Notes: generated by a model from the letters alone, not told the origin. Shown: positions 54,500 to 64,000, numbered from the stretch's first letter. The stretch is 64,000 nt of DNA from an uncultured Carboxylicivirga sp. (GCA_947503525.1 CANNEA010000005.1:1-64000); one strand, 5' to 3'. Program-made: numbers and translations.

Positions 54500-55225
54500 T
54501 TACCTGGCAAGAGATAGAAAGACTTCATTCATACTTTCTGCCTTAAATTGCTTCTTTAATTCTGAAGGCGTATCCAAGGCATCTATTCGTCCATCAACCA
54601 TGATTGTAACCCGGTTACAATATTCTGCTTCATCCATATAATGAGTTGTAACAAATACGGTTATTCCATCATCTGCAGCTTCATAAATCATTTCCCAGAA
54701 TTGTCGACGTGTTATCGGATCCACACCTCCGGTTGGTTCATCCAAAAACACAATGGATGGTTCATGAAGAATAGCTACTGTAAAAGCAAGTTTCTGTTTC
54801 CAGCCTAGTGAAAGAGTACTAACTAAACGGTTTCTTTCATCGAACAAGTTCAATTTTTGAAGTAGCAGTTGACCTCGGGCCTTAAAATTAGATCTACTCA
54901 TACCATACACCGTGCTGAAAAATCGCATATTCTCCCAAATGGTTAAATCTTCAAACAATGAAAATTTCTGACTCATATAACCAATGCGCTTTTTTACATC
55001 CTCGGCATTGGTTTTTACATTAAACCCGGCTACTTCAACCAAACCTGAGCTAGGCTTGGACAAGCCACATAAAATTCGCATGGCTGTTGTTTTACCCGCT
55101 CCGTTGGCGCCTAAAAATCCAAAAATCTCTCCTTTATCAACATGGAAATTCAAATGATCGTTGGCTATAAAATTGCCAAATTTCTTTACCAAATCTTTCA
55201 CAATTATGACCTTCTCCTTTTCCAT
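54500..55225 (-). CDS. ABC exporter ATP-binding protein, second
   Basis: 241 residues, a single nucleotide-binding domain: Walker A GANGAGKTT, Walker B IVFLDEPTGGVDP and an ABC signature near LSLGWKQK, which deviates from LSGGQ. It corresponds to the C-terminal half of YbhF. The start is ATG at 55225, one base after the stop of the upstream ATPase gene; the earlier in-frame start overlaps that gene. Confidence 0.92.
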   Translation of the reverse strand: MEKEKVIIVKDLVKKFGNFIANDHLNFHVDKGEIFGFLGANGAGKTTAMRILCGLSKPSSGLVEVAGFNVKTNAEDVKKRIGYMSQKFSLFEDLTIWENMRFFSTVYGMSRSNFKARGQLLLQKLNLFDERNRLVSTLSLGWKQKLAFTVAILHEPSIVFLDEPTGGVDPITRRQFWEMIYEAADDGITVFVTTHYMDEAEYCNRVTIMVDGRIDALDTPSELKKQFKAESMNEVFLSLAR

Positions 55226-55226
55226 A

Positions 55227-56138
55227 TTAGTCAGTTTCGGTTTGGGTGAAAGCAATAAAACAATCCTCAATATCCGGAGTTACCAATGCAACCTCAACTT
55301 CAGCCAGTTCTTTTTCCAGGAGAAAGTTTTCAATTTCCTTTTCTGAAACTTTTGATCTATGATCTAAATAATGGAGACTCTCTCCAAAAGGATAGACATT
55401 TTTACAATGTTCCCAGGTTCGAAGCTGAAGTAAGGATTTGTAATTATTATTCGATTTAACAGCAAATATATTACCCATAAACTGATCGACAATTACCTGA
55501 GGTTTTTCAACTGCATGCACTTTGCCATTTTGCATAAGAGCGACCCTATCACACAAACTGGCCTCATCCATATATGGAGTAGAAACCACAATGGTTATGC
55601 CTTTTGATTTTAAAGCCTTAAGCATATCCCAAAATTCTCGCCTTGAAACCGCATCAACTCCTGTAGTTGGTTCATCCAGAAGAAGTAATTTAGGCTTATG
55701 GATTAAGGCACACGACAAGGCTAGCTTTTGTTTCATTCCACCTGACAACTGGCCTGCCAAACGTTTTTTGAAAGGTTCAATCTGCTTATAAATATCTTCA
55801 ATCAAATGATAATTCTCTTCAATTGTAGTTCCAAAAACAGTAGCAAAAAAACTGAGATTCTCCTCTATACTTAAATCGGTATATAAGGAAAACTTACCAG
55901 GCATATAGCCTATAATCTGTCGTACCTTCTTATACTGCTTAACAGGGTCGAGACCAAACAAACTGATACTTCCGGCATCAGGTACAATCAATGAATTAAG
56001 CATGCGAAACAAGGTTGTCTTTCCAGCCCCATCGGGTCCGATAAAACCAAACAACTCGCCCTCATCAACTTGCAGAGAAACCTCTTTTACAGCCTGCACA
56101 TTATCAAAAGCCTTACTAATCGCATTGATCTCAATCAT
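55227..56138 (-). CDS. ABC exporter ATP-binding protein, first
   Basis: 303 residues: a nucleotide-binding domain with Walker A GPDGAGKTT (the unusual D after P is typical of YbhF's first half), signature LSGGMKQK and Walker B LLLLDEPTTGVD. A C-terminal extension of about 80 residues follows (VYPFGESLHYLDHR, EVALVTPDIEDCFIAFT). It is the counterpart of the N-terminal half of the fused E. coli YbhF. It is co-translated with the next ATPase (1-base gap). Confidence 0.92.
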   Translation of the reverse strand: MIEINAISKAFDNVQAVKEVSLQVDEGELFGFIGPDGAGKTTLFRMLNSLIVPDAGSISLFGLDPVKQYKKVRQIIGYMPGKFSLYTDLSIEENLSFFATVFGTTIEENYHLIEDIYKQIEPFKKRLAGQLSGGMKQKLALSCALIHKPKLLLLDEPTTGVDAVSRREFWDMLKALKSKGITIVVSTPYMDEASLCDRVALMQNGKVHAVEKPQVIVDQFMGNIFAVKSNNNYKSLLQLRTWEHCKNVYPFGESLHYLDHRSKVSEKEIENFLLEKELAEVEVALVTPDIEDCFIAFTQTETD

Positions 56139-56141
56139 GAC

Positions 56142-57023
56142 TTAAAATTTAACCTCACCAGGCATTCCAATCTTAACGCAACCATCATTTTGAATGATCA
56201 CTTTTATTGCATAAACCAGGTCAACCCGTTCTTCTTTGGTTTGGATAATTTTAGGGGTAAATTCTGCATTTGATGAAATCCATGATACAGAACCTTTGAT
56301 ACTTTGATTATGGTCTTCATTCATGTCAAATCGGACTTCTACCTCCTGACCTATTTTAACATTAGGCAATTGACTCCCTGAAATAAATGCACGCAAATAC
56401 ATTTTATTCAGATCAGCAACCTTAACAACCGGCTTACCGATTGAGGCCATTTCTCCCTGTTCGATATATTTCTGTAAAATGGTTCCATTGGACGGCATTG
56501 TAATGGTACATCTGTTTATTTGATCGTTTACTTCAATAAGTTGAGTATTAATTACATTTAACTCCGCATATACACTTCCAACCTGGCTATCAAATCCTTC
56601 GAGTTGTTTATCCATCACATGCACTTGTCCTTGTAAATCATCTACTTGTTTCGATGTAGCCGCTTTATCACGGAACATATTATAAACTCTGCTTACATCT
56701 TTCATCAACACCCCTTTTTGGGCCCTTAGTACTTCCTTTTGTGCTTCAATTTGTATAATTCTACTTTGAGCCACTGCAAAAGATGCTTTTAACTGGCTTT
56801 TTTTAATACTTAATTGGCTTGTATCCACAATGGCCAGTACTTCACCGTTATTTAATTCCTGACCTTCATCAACAAGTAACTGAATTACTTTACCATTTGC
56901 CTCGGAACTAATTAATACTTCCGTTGCCTCAAAATTTCCAAATGCATCAGATTCACTGTCCGATGTTTTACAAGCTCCTAAGCTTAAAAGAAACATCAAT
57001 ATTATTAGATATTGCGTATTCAT
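56142..57023 (-). CDS. HlyD-family membrane fusion lipoprotein
   Basis: 293 residues with a lipobox LGAC, then a biotinyl-lipoyl-like half (VIQLLVDEGQELNNGEVLAIVD), a coiled coil of about 80 residues and a second lipoyl half (MPSNGTILQKYIEQGEMASIG). It links the inner-membrane ABC permeases to the outer-membrane TolC partner. It is 3 bases from the first ATPase gene and 46 from the TolC gene. It corresponds to YbhG. Confidence 0.9.
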   Translation of the reverse strand: MNTQYLIILMFLLSLGACKTSDSESDAFGNFEATEVLISSEANGKVIQLLVDEGQELNNGEVLAIVDTSQLSIKKSQLKASFAVAQSRIIQIEAQKEVLRAQKGVLMKDVSRVYNMFRDKAATSKQVDDLQGQVHVMDKQLEGFDSQVGSVYAELNVINTQLIEVNDQINRCTITMPSNGTILQKYIEQGEMASIGKPVVKVADLNKMYLRAFISGSQLPNVKIGQEVEVRFDMNEDHNQSIKGSVSWISSNAEFTPKIIQTKEERVDLVYAIKVIIQNDGCVKIGMPGEVKF

Positions 57024-57069
57024 AATTTATGTCGATTTTTACCTGGCGTTCAAGCGCAGGAAGATATGT

Positions 57070-58335
57070 TTAGTTTTTAATGTCGTCACTTGATTTTAAG
57101 CCCAACTCGTTCAGCTCAATCTCTGCCCTACTTTTTTCAATTAAGTGTAGCTCTTTTCCCAATTTAGCCATGCTCTCAGAATTTAACTCATTTATATAAT
57201 CCGCCGCAGTTATAGTTCCATTGGTTAATTGCGATTGTTTAGACGCCGTAATTCGCTGTCTCAACTCAATAATATCATTATCCTTTTCAATTACTTTTTC
57301 CAGTTTCCGAATGTGAGATTGTATTTCACTTTCAGCCAGACTTAAATTTTTTGAAAAGGTGGCTTCTTGCGTTTTTACACTTTTCGATTGCAATTGCAAT
57401 AAGGTTTTCTCACGTGAAGTCACCTTCCAATCCCAAAGATTCCAACTCAATCGAAAGCCCACCATATAAAAAGTAGCGAGTTCATCCTTTAGCATATTAT
57501 ACCCCGGATTACCATAACCCAACTGTCCAAATCCAGCTATCACAGGCATTCTTTTCCGAGCTGTTAAATGTGAATAGGCATTAAGCTGTTCCTGTTGAGC
57601 AAGAAAAAGACCATATTCAGGCCGGATGTGTTGACTACTCCCAAGAGGTAATAAGAGCTCGCTATCAAGAGCTAACTCTTTTCCGGTTAATTCCATTAGT
57701 ACATCCAAGGCAGCCTCTCTACCTTCTTGCAATGCGAACCTATCTTGCTCTAATTTTAGTATTTCAACTTCAAATAAATCCGATTCACTTTGCAAGAGCA
57801 CACCATTATTAACGGCACTTTGCATCTCTTCAAATCGTTGTTTTAAGCTGGCATATCTATAATCAAGTTGTTGCTCTTGCTCTTCAATCATTAGTATTAG
57901 AAAATAGCTATCTATTACTTTCGACCTGATTGAATTCAATTGCACTTCAACACTTTGTTTTTCAGCTATTTTATTTTGCTGCTCTGCATGTTTGGCAGCT
58001 TTTGTTTTTCCTCCATCATAAATAACCTGCTGAACATCTACAAATGCCTTATATTGTTGCTTAGGAGCTTTTGGAATATCGAAACCAGGTGCTGGAGAAT
58101 CAAAGCCTGGAACATCGTTTTGCCAGGTGTACTGACCAGTTACATCCAATTTAGGATAATAATTAGTATTCAGATTTTTAAGCTTTAATTCCAATTGTTG
58201 ATCCAGGTTTTCAAAATCAGCAATTAAAGGATAATTCAAGCGACTTGCTTCCAAACACTGCTCCAGCGATAAAAGCTGTCCTTGAGAAGTATAGCTAAGT
58301 AACAGAACGAATAGTAAAGTATAAACCCTCATCAC
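57070..58335 (-). CDS. TolC-family outer-membrane efflux protein
   Basis: 421 residues with a signal peptide (LLFVLLLSYTSQGQ), then the two repeated alpha-helical/barrel halves of TolC proteins (residues about 30-220 and 225-420) with typical long heptad-like helices (AESEIQSHIRKLEKVIEKDN). It forms the outer-membrane exit channel of this operon's exporter. It starts one base after the TetR stop codon, and is followed by the membrane-fusion gene. Confidence 0.88.
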   Translation of the reverse strand: MMRVYTLLFVLLLSYTSQGQLLSLEQCLEASRLNYPLIADFENLDQQLELKLKNLNTNYYPKLDVTGQYTWQNDVPGFDSPAPGFDIPKAPKQQYKAFVDVQQVIYDGGKTKAAKHAEQQNKIAEKQSVEVQLNSIRSKVIDSYFLILMIEEQEQQLDYRYASLKQRFEEMQSAVNNGVLLQSESDLFEVEILKLEQDRFALQEGREAALDVLMELTGKELALDSELLLPLGSSQHIRPEYGLFLAQQEQLNAYSHLTARKRMPVIAGFGQLGYGNPGYNMLKDELATFYMVGFRLSWNLWDWKVTSREKTLLQLQSKSVKTQEATFSKNLSLAESEIQSHIRKLEKVIEKDNDIIELRQRITASKQSQLTNGTITAADYINELNSESMAKLGKELHLIEKSRAEIELNELGLKSSDDIKN

Positions 58336-58950
58336 TTATTCAGATTTGATTATGTAACACGTTTCAATTATATGCATTATGGAAGCCTTACGGCCTTGTA
58401 CAAACAATTCAAATTCTTTATCATCGTTTTCCCACATTAGCCTGGATATTAAAGGCCGAGCTGCAAATGGAAAAATACAAAGTGATAGAATGTTAATTAG
58501 AAATTCGCGGGAATCCATTGACTTAAGAAAACCATTTTCAATTAAGGTATCTACAAAGTGAATCATCATACCAGGATTTAAACCTATTTCTTTCATCAAG
58601 CGCTCCAAATGCTCTGGAGAGCGATGAATTTCGCTTAATATGAAGTTGGGCAAATACGGATTTTGCGTGAAGACGGTAAGATAAGCCTCAATTATTGAAG
58701 CAAAAACTTCAGCAGAAGATCTTTCTGATAGAATTGCACTTTCCATTTGAGGCCAAAAATCCTTAAATGCTTCTGCAAATACTTTCTCAAATAACTTATT
58801 CTTTGATCGGAAATAATAATGAAGCATAGCTTTATTTATGCCAGCTTTATTCGCAATTTCTTGCATTCGGGCACCATCCAAACCTTTCTCCATAAATACC
58901 TCTCGAGCGGCATTCAATATTTTTTCCTCGCTTATTTTTTCATTCATCAT
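58336..58950 (-). CDS. TetR-family transcriptional regulator
   Basis: 204 residues with the N-terminal TetR helix-turn-helix (AAREVFMEKGLDGARMQEIANKAGINKAMLHYYFRSKNKLFEKVF spans it in parts) and a C-terminal ligand pocket. It is first in the efflux operon and probably represses it until a substrate binds. The start is the double ATG at 58950/58947; the earlier in-frame start lies within the operator candidate. The palindrome at 58973-58988 is 22 bases upstream. Confidence 0.92.
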   Translation of the reverse strand: MMNEKISEEKILNAAREVFMEKGLDGARMQEIANKAGINKAMLHYYFRSKNKLFEKVFAEAFKDFWPQMESAILSERSSAEVFASIIEAYLTVFTQNPYLPNFILSEIHRSPEHLERLMKEIGLNPGMMIHFVDTLIENGFLKSMDSREFLINILSLCIFPFAARPLISRLMWENDDKEFELFVQGRKASIMHIIETCYIIKSE

Positions 58951-58972
58951 CAAATAAACTTGACCATTAAGT

Positions 58973-58988
58973 TTAACCATTTGGTTAA
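58973..58988. promoter_or_regulatory. TetR operator candidate
   Basis: TTAACC-ATTT-GGTTAA is a perfect 6-base-arm palindrome 22 bases upstream of the TetR start. A second half-site AAATGGTTAA occurs at 59026-59035. Both fit a dimeric TetR site that would control the efflux operon and perhaps the carboxylase operon on the other side. Symmetry is seen; function is inferred. Confidence 0.55.
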
Positions 58989-59166
58989 TTTCAGAACAAG
59001 CTTAACTATTTTTAAAGAACTAAGCAAATGGTTAAGGACATTTCTTCTTAAGACGCTATATATTAGGAGAAATACATCTTAATTACCTTATTGTCGATTT
59101 AATAGCACCAAAAGCTGAACAATTAAAGGCCTTAGAGGTTATTAAAGATGACCCAACAAAGGAAAT

Positions 59167-60762
59167 ATGTTTCAATTAAAAAGCGAAATACAACTCAACG
59201 AAGAATATAAAATCAATAGCGCAATTAATAAGCAATTGCTACTTGAATATAAAAATCACTTTCAAAATATTATTAAGGGAGGTGGTGAAAAAGCCATGTC
59301 TAAACATACCCAACGTGGCAAATTACCTGCCAGGCAGCGAATAGATTATTTAATTGACAAGGACAGTAGCTTCCTTGAACTTTCAGCCTTAGCTGCATTT
59401 GGACAGCATAAAAATGATTTCCCTTCTGCAGGCATTATCACAGGTATTGGTAAGGTGCACGGTCGCGATGTTATGATAGTTGCCAACGATGCAACTGTTA
59501 AAGGTGGAACCTATATAGCTGAGACCATTAAAAAACATTTGAGAGCCCAAGAGATTGCAGAACAAAATCATTTACCCTGTATTTATCTGGTGGATAGTGG
59601 CGGAATTTTTCTTCCCGAGCAATCAAAAGTTTTTGCTGACAAAACAGACTTTGGTCGCATATTTTTTAATCAGTCACGAATGTCAGCTAAAGGCATAGCT
59701 CAAATCGCCATAGTAATGGGTTCATGCACTGCTGGTGGTGCCTATGTACCAGCCATGAGTGATGAAACGATTATTGTAAAAAATCAAGGCACCATATTTC
59801 TGGCTGGCCCTCCTCTGGTTAAAGCTGCCACCGGAGAAGTGGTAACAGCTGAAGAGTTGGGTGGTGGGCATGTTCACACCCAGATTTCCGGAGTAGCTGA
59901 TCATTTAGCCGATGACGATATTCATGCCATACACATTTGCCGAAATCTTGTGGAATCATTACCTGCTAATAAATTAGTTAGTAAAGAATATTTAAATCCT
60001 AAATACCATTCTGAAGAGATATTTGGCTTAATTCCATCCGGAGGTAAACCATTTCCTGATATCCGTGAGATAGTTGTAAGATTAACGGATAATAGTGAAT
60101 TTCATGAATTTAAGAAGGAATATGGCACAACCCTGGTTACCGGATTTGCAGAGATATATGGACAAAAGGTAGGGATTCTGGCCAATAATGGCATACTATT
60201 TTCGGAATCAGCATTAAAAGGAACTCATTTCATACAGCTCTGCAATAAACGTGAAATACCAATGCTCTTCTTACAAAATATTACTGGTTTTATGGTTGGT
60301 AAAGAGTATGAGCACAAAGGCATTGCCAAGGATGGAGCAAAAATGGTTAACGCATTAGCCAATTCTAAGGTACCCTATTTCACAATCTTGATTGGAGGTT
60401 CATATGGAGCAGGAAATTATGCCATGGCCGGACGAGCTTATGAACCACGTTTCCTATTTATGTGGCCCAATGCACGCATTTCGGTTATGGGAGCCAAGCA
60501 GGCTGCTGAAGTTTTGTTGACCATTAAAAAAGATCAGGCTAAAGCAATGAATATGGAAGTTGATGAGTTGGAACTGGAAAAAATAAGGCAGCAAATAATC
60601 GACAAATACGAAGAAGAAGGTTCTCCATATTACAGTACCAGTCGCTTATGGGATGATGGAATTATAGATCCTTCCAGGACAAGAGAAGTTGCTGGTCGAG
60701 CCTTGCAAATTATAAGTAATAACATTAACGAAAATTCATCATATGGCGTTTTCAGAATGTAA
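59167..60762 (+). CDS. liuB: Methylcrotonyl-CoA carboxylase beta subunit (acyl-CoA carboxylase)
   Basis: 531 residues of the carboxyltransferase family. Visible regions include the N-terminal [59 protein letters not shown] and [19 protein letters not shown]. With a biotin carboxylase two genes on and an enoyl-CoA hydratase between them, it fits methylcrotonyl-CoA carboxylase of leucine degradation; geranyl- or propionyl-CoA carboxylase cannot be fully excluded. It overlaps the hydratase gene by 20 bases. Confidence 0.85.
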   Translation: MFQLKSEIQLNEEYKINSAINKQLLLEYKNHFQNIIKGGGEKAMSKHTQRGKLPARQRIDYLIDKDSSFLELSALAAFGQHKNDFPSAGIITGIGKVHGRDVMIVANDATVKGGTYIAETIKKHLRAQEIAEQNHLPCIYLVDSGGIFLPEQSKVFADKTDFGRIFFNQSRMSAKGIAQIAIVMGSCTAGGAYVPAMSDETIIVKNQGTIFLAGPPLVKAATGEVVTAEELGGGHVHTQISGVADHLADDDIHAIHICRNLVESLPANKLVSKEYLNPKYHSEEIFGLIPSGGKPFPDIREIVVRLTDNSEFHEFKKEYGTTLVTGFAEIYGQKVGILANNGILFSESALKGTHFIQLCNKREIPMLFLQNITGFMVGKEYEHKGIAKDGAKMVNALANSKVPYFTILIGGSYGAGNYAMAGRAYEPRFLFMWPNARISVMGAKQAAEVLLTIKKDQAKAMNMEVDELELEKIRQQIIDKYEEEGSPYYSTSRLWDDGIIDPSRTREVAGRALQIISNNINENSSYGVFRM

Positions 60763-61573
60763 AATCGACACAAGTTTAATTCTGGATCAGAAAGATGGTG
60801 TTAGTTGGATTCGATTAAACAATCCCAAACAAAAAAATGCCCTTTCCAAAAACATGATTACTGAATTAATTGGCACTTTGAAGAAAATTTCTAAAGATGC
60901 CACACAGCGTGTTGTGGTTCTTAAAGGCGAAGGTGGAATATTTTGTTCCGGCGCTGATTTGGATTGGATGCGTTCGGGCATCGATAATTCAATGCAAAGT
61001 AATATGGATGATGCCTCCCTTTTTTATCGCCTTTATTCTGCCTTATATAATTTTCCCAAACCAATAATTGTTTGGGTTGAGAAGTTTGCTTTTGGAGGAG
61101 CAACAGGACTGGTAGCATGTGCTGATTATGCCTTAGCCGATGAGGATGTAATTTTTGCCTATCCCGAAGTTAAACTGGGTATCATTCCGGCCACAATCGC
61201 CCCATTTGTAATTAAAAAAACAGGACCTGCACAGACAAAAGCGCTGATGCTTACTGGTGAAGTTTTTACCGCAACAAAAGCACTAGAATCAGGTCTGCTG
61301 AACGAAGTATGTAAAAGTACTGATACAGAACAAAGAGTAATTGCACTTGCAGAATTATTCAAGAAAAATGGTCCGGAAGCCATAGCAACAACCAAACACT
61401 TATTAAATAGAATTGTTGATGATGGTGAACTCAATGATGAACTAGCCAACTTATGTTGTCATACAATAGCTTCAGCCCGCATTTCAAAGGAAGGTCAGGA
61501 AGGTGTTAATGCCTTTTTTGAAAAGCGCAAACCAAATTGGATTCAAGTGGTAAAGTCAAGTAAAAATAAATGA
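60743..61573 (+). CDS. liuC: Enoyl-CoA hydratase, probable methylglutaconyl-CoA hydratase
   Basis: 276 residues of the crotonase family, with the oxyanion-hole region [15 protein letters not shown] and the second signature [24 protein letters not shown]. Position between the two carboxylase subunit genes matches LiuC, which hydrates 3-methylglutaconyl-CoA to HMG-CoA. Its start overlaps the carboxylase beta gene by 20 bases, and its stop overlaps the alpha-subunit start (ATGA), so the three are translationally coupled. Confidence 0.85.
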   Translation: MAFSECKIDTSLILDQKDGVSWIRLNNPKQKNALSKNMITELIGTLKKISKDATQRVVVLKGEGGIFCSGADLDWMRSGIDNSMQSNMDDASLFYRLYSALYNFPKPIIVWVEKFAFGGATGLVACADYALADEDVIFAYPEVKLGIIPATIAPFVIKKTGPAQTKALMLTGEVFTATKALESGLLNEVCKSTDTEQRVIALAELFKKNGPEAIATTKHLLNRIVDDGELNDELANLCCHTIASARISKEGQEGVNAFFEKRKPNWIQVVKSSKNK

Positions 61574-63501
61574 TTAAGAAAGTACTTATACCAAATAGAG
61601 GTGAAATCGCTGTTCGAATAATAATGGCTGCTCATGACTTGGGCATCAAAACTGTGGTGACTTTATCGGAGCTTGAAAAAGATACACTCCCTGCACAGAT
61701 AAGTGATGAAGTACATTTTTTCCCGGATGGACCTTTTAGTGAGAATTATTTGAGTATCCCATTGATAATAGACTTGGCAAAAAAATACAATGCGAATGGC
61801 ATACATCCGGGGTACGGCTTCTTGGCTGAGAATCATTTATTGGTTGAGGCTTGTGAAGCCAATAAGATCATTTTTATTGGCCCTTCTGCTGAAAACCTTA
61901 AACAAATGGGTGATAAGCAAATGGCCCGTTCCATTGCGCAAAAAGCACGTGTTCCACTAACTCCATCGTGGGAAGGAAGCATAGAAGACATTTTAGCGCA
62001 AAGTTCCGAAATGACCTTCCCTATTTTGATTAAGGCCGCCATGGGCGGTGGTGGAAAAGGAATGGTGATATGTAATAATCACACTGAACTTAGCGAACAA
62101 TTACCTGCAGTTGCACGTCAGGCAGAAAGGTACTTTGGGGATGGACGAATTTATGCGGAACGCTACTTAAATTCTCCTCGTCATATTGAAGTACAGGTAC
62201 TTGCCGACTCAATGGGACAAACAATACATCTATTTGAACGGGAGTGCTCGGTTCAACGTCGTTTTCAAAAAGTTATAGAAGAAGCCCCTGCTCCTAACCT
62301 GAGCCCTGAAAAACAAAATGAGTTCTGTAACGATGCCTTAAAGCTTTGCAAAGCAATAAACTATAAAAGTGCTGGAACACTGGAATTTTTATTAGATGAA
62401 GACGGAAAACATTATTTCCTTGAAATGAATACGCGAATTCAGGTTGAACACTGTGTTACTGAAGAGATAACGGGGATTGATTTGGTGAAATGGCAATTTA
62501 AGATTGCTAATGGAGAACAACTGAATATAGCTCAAAATGACATATCAATACGAGGTCACTCCATTGAAGCACGCGTTTATGCCGAAAAGCCCGATGATAA
62601 CTTTCAACCATCACCCGGGGATATCACGTATATAAATTGGCCATCTCAGAATGAATTTAGGCTGGAAGCTGGTTTTAATCAGCCTGCCACAATTCATCCT
62701 CAGTTTGACCCAATGATTGCAAAAATCATTGTACACCAAGCATCCAGAGAAGAGGCCATCAAGCAATTAAAAAGCAAGTTAAATCAAACCGTACTTCTTG
62801 GCATTTCAACCAATCTGTTGTACCTAAACAATGTATTGGAACATCCATTATTTCTTGAAGCTAAAGTCAATACTCATTTTTGTGAATTGGAGCATATCAA
62901 ACTGCTCGAACAAAAATCAAACCTGAAAAATTTAGCCAGTCTGTCATATGCACTTCTACGATTTAATCCGGAAAATGGAATTGATGGCTTTTGGCGTATT
63001 CACCCCTACATTAATTATACTTTTGATGGAGAGCATATAACAGCTTCATATACTAAAGAAGGCCATGGCATTAACAGTTTACGGAATATGGAAACTTCTT
63101 TCGTACAAAATTTAATCATAGAGGATCATTATCTTAGATATGAATTAGAGGGTGATATTATTGAAGCCTTTCATTTTTCCGATAACGAAAAGTTTGAGAT
63201 CATAATCAATAACCAGGCCCATCATATTATTGCGAGTGATATTCTTCCAGCTTATCAAGCTGATAAAACAAAGGAGACTAATTCGCAAGGCAAGGTTCTA
63301 AAAGCTCCGTTACCAGGACAAGTCATGAAAATATTAGTAAATGAAGGACAAGGTGTTAAAAAGGGTGATGCACTTATCATTTTGGAAGCCATGAAAATGG
63401 AAAATCATTTAAATGCCTGGAAAGATGGAATAATTGAGCAAATCCACATTACCAATGGCGAGAAAGTTAAATCTAATCAACTACTTATTACAACAAATTA
63501 A
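61570..63501 (+). CDS. liuD: Methylcrotonyl-CoA carboxylase alpha subunit (biotin carboxylase)
   Basis: 643 residues: biotin carboxylase N domain (about 1-110, PNRGEIAVRIIMAAHDLG), ATP-grasp domain with GGGGKGMVICNN and EVQVLAD, biotin carboxylase C domain, a linker, and a C-terminal biotinyl domain with the attachment lysine in LEAMKMENH. It supplies carboxybiotin to the beta subunit. It is coupled to the hydratase gene by ATGA and is 3 bases before the dehydrogenase gene. Confidence 0.9.
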   Translation: MIKKVLIPNRGEIAVRIIMAAHDLGIKTVVTLSELEKDTLPAQISDEVHFFPDGPFSENYLSIPLIIDLAKKYNANGIHPGYGFLAENHLLVEACEANKIIFIGPSAENLKQMGDKQMARSIAQKARVPLTPSWEGSIEDILAQSSEMTFPILIKAAMGGGGKGMVICNNHTELSEQLPAVARQAERYFGDGRIYAERYLNSPRHIEVQVLADSMGQTIHLFERECSVQRRFQKVIEEAPAPNLSPEKQNEFCNDALKLCKAINYKSAGTLEFLLDEDGKHYFLEMNTRIQVEHCVTEEITGIDLVKWQFKIANGEQLNIAQNDISIRGHSIEARVYAEKPDDNFQPSPGDITYINWPSQNEFRLEAGFNQPATIHPQFDPMIAKIIVHQASREEAIKQLKSKLNQTVLLGISTNLLYLNNVLEHPLFLEAKVNTHFCELEHIKLLEQKSNLKNLASLSYALLRFNPENGIDGFWRIHPYINYTFDGEHITASYTKEGHGINSLRNMETSFVQNLIIEDHYLRYELEGDIIEAFHFSDNEKFEIIINNQAHHIIASDILPAYQADKTKETNSQGKVLKAPLPGQVMKILVNEGQGVKKGDALIILEAMKMENHLNAWKDGIIEQIHITNGEKVKSNQLLITTN

Positions 63502-63504
63502 ACT

Positions 63505-64000
63505 ATGTCGATATTAGCAACTGAATCACACGAAGCATTTAGACAAGAAGTAAGAAATTTCGTAGAAAAAGAAATTAAGCCAATTGCTCCTCAATTGGAT
63601 GAGAACGAAACCTTCTCCATTGACCTGACGCGTAAAATGGGACAAGCAGGCTTATTTGGCATTGACGTTCCTAAAAAATATGGAGGCCGTGAACTTGACA
63701 CTTTATCGTACATTATTGCCGTTGAAGAAATTTCTCGTGTCGACGGATCTCAAGGCGCTACAATGGCTGCACATAATAGTTTAGGGTTAGCTCCTATTTA
63801 TCATTTCGGAACGGAAGAACAACGTCAAAAATACATTCCTCAGCTTACCAGTGGAGAAGGCTTATGGGCTTTTGGTCTTACTGAAGAAACTGCAGGCTCG
63901 GATGCCAAAGGTGTACAAACGGTAGCTGAAGAAAATTCGGATCATTGGTTAATCAATGGTACAAAACGATACATTACCAATGGAAGTAATGAACTGATGA
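63505..64000 (+). CDS. Acyl-CoA dehydrogenase, N-terminal part (cut by window edge)
   Basis: The first ~165 residues: an acyl-CoA dehydrogenase N-terminal domain with QAGLFGIDVPKKYGG, the ISRVDGSQGATMAAHNS region, WAFGLTEETAGSDAKGVQT and INGTKRYITNGSNE. The operon position suggests isovaleryl-CoA dehydrogenase (LiuA), although a short-chain enzyme is possible; the part that decides specificity lies beyond the edge. ATG at 63505 is three bases after the carboxylase stop. Confidence 0.85.
   Translation, partial: MSILATESHEAFRQEVRNFVEKEIKPIAPQLDENETFSIDLTRKMGQAGLFGIDVPKKYGGRELDTLSYIIAVEEISRVDGSQGATMAAHNSLGLAPIYHFGTEEQRQKYIPQLTSGEGLWAFGLTEETAGSDAKGVQTVAEENSDHWLINGTKRYITNGSNELM

Overview
The window looks like a chromosomal segment of a low-GC marine- or sediment-type member of the Bacteroidota, probably near the Bacteroidales/Marinilabiliales. 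The evidence is three TonB-linked outer-membrane receptors with N-terminal carboxypeptidase-like regulatory domains, a secreted nuclease with a C-terminal type IX secretion sorting domain, families largely confined to Bacteroidota (DUF4270, DUF4907, DUF6913), LytTR/LytS signalling, and several promoters with the Bacteroidota -7 consensus TAnnTTTG. No rRNA, tRNA, CRISPR array, insertion sequence or phage gene was recognised. Exact taxonomy cannot be read from the sequence.

Layout. 1-976 is a small accessory unit: an attC-like hairpin and a matching inverted end motif enclose one intact and one broken antibiotic-biosynthesis-monooxygenase-like gene. 1084-6374 holds a Kelch lipoprotein/DUF4907 pair, a divergent DUF4270 lipoprotein/outer-membrane barrel pair, and a secreted endonuclease I. 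6614-11166 holds a candidate small RNA, an unusual duplicated PepSY-type membrane protein and two paralogous membrane histidine kinases. 11204-14910 is housekeeping: a dicarboxylate/amino-acid symporter, chorismate synthase and an FKBP isomerase. 15056-19697 is a receptor operon ending in its own LytS/LytTR two-component system. 19913-21809 carries an SDR enzyme, a thioesterase and a LysE exporter.

22017-25801 is a phosphate module: a three-repeat Pho-box-like element, a PiT transporter with a PhoU-like tail, and a phosphate-selective-type porin. 25867-33247 holds a lipoprotein, an outer-membrane barrel receptor with an AraC regulator upstream, and a His-rich small protein paired with a TonB receptor that has a CxxC motif in its plug (probable metal uptake). 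33364-42670 is a mixed set: an Fe-S QueG-like protein, an SDR/glutathione peroxidase/glycosyltransferase run with a palindromic operator candidate, an orphan SiaC-family protein, and a B12 radical SAM/cupin pair. 42846-45756 holds a C69 dipeptidase and a cation/proton antiporter.

45921-51491 is a co-directional run (ligA, DUF6913, dapA, lpoB-like, COG3014-like). 51722-58950 is a complete tripartite ABC efflux operon: TetR, TolC, membrane-fusion lipoprotein, two ATPases and two permeases, with an NlpC/P60 peptidase coupled to the end. 59167 to the right edge is a leucine-catabolism operon (carboxylase beta subunit, enoyl-CoA hydratase, biotin carboxylase, then an acyl-CoA dehydrogenase cut by the edge).

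Most of the window is conventional. The best leads are the attC-like cassette at the left edge, the Pho box, the His-rich/CxxC metal-uptake pair and the internally duplicated PepSY/propeller protein. None of these can be called a proven new system from sequence alone.
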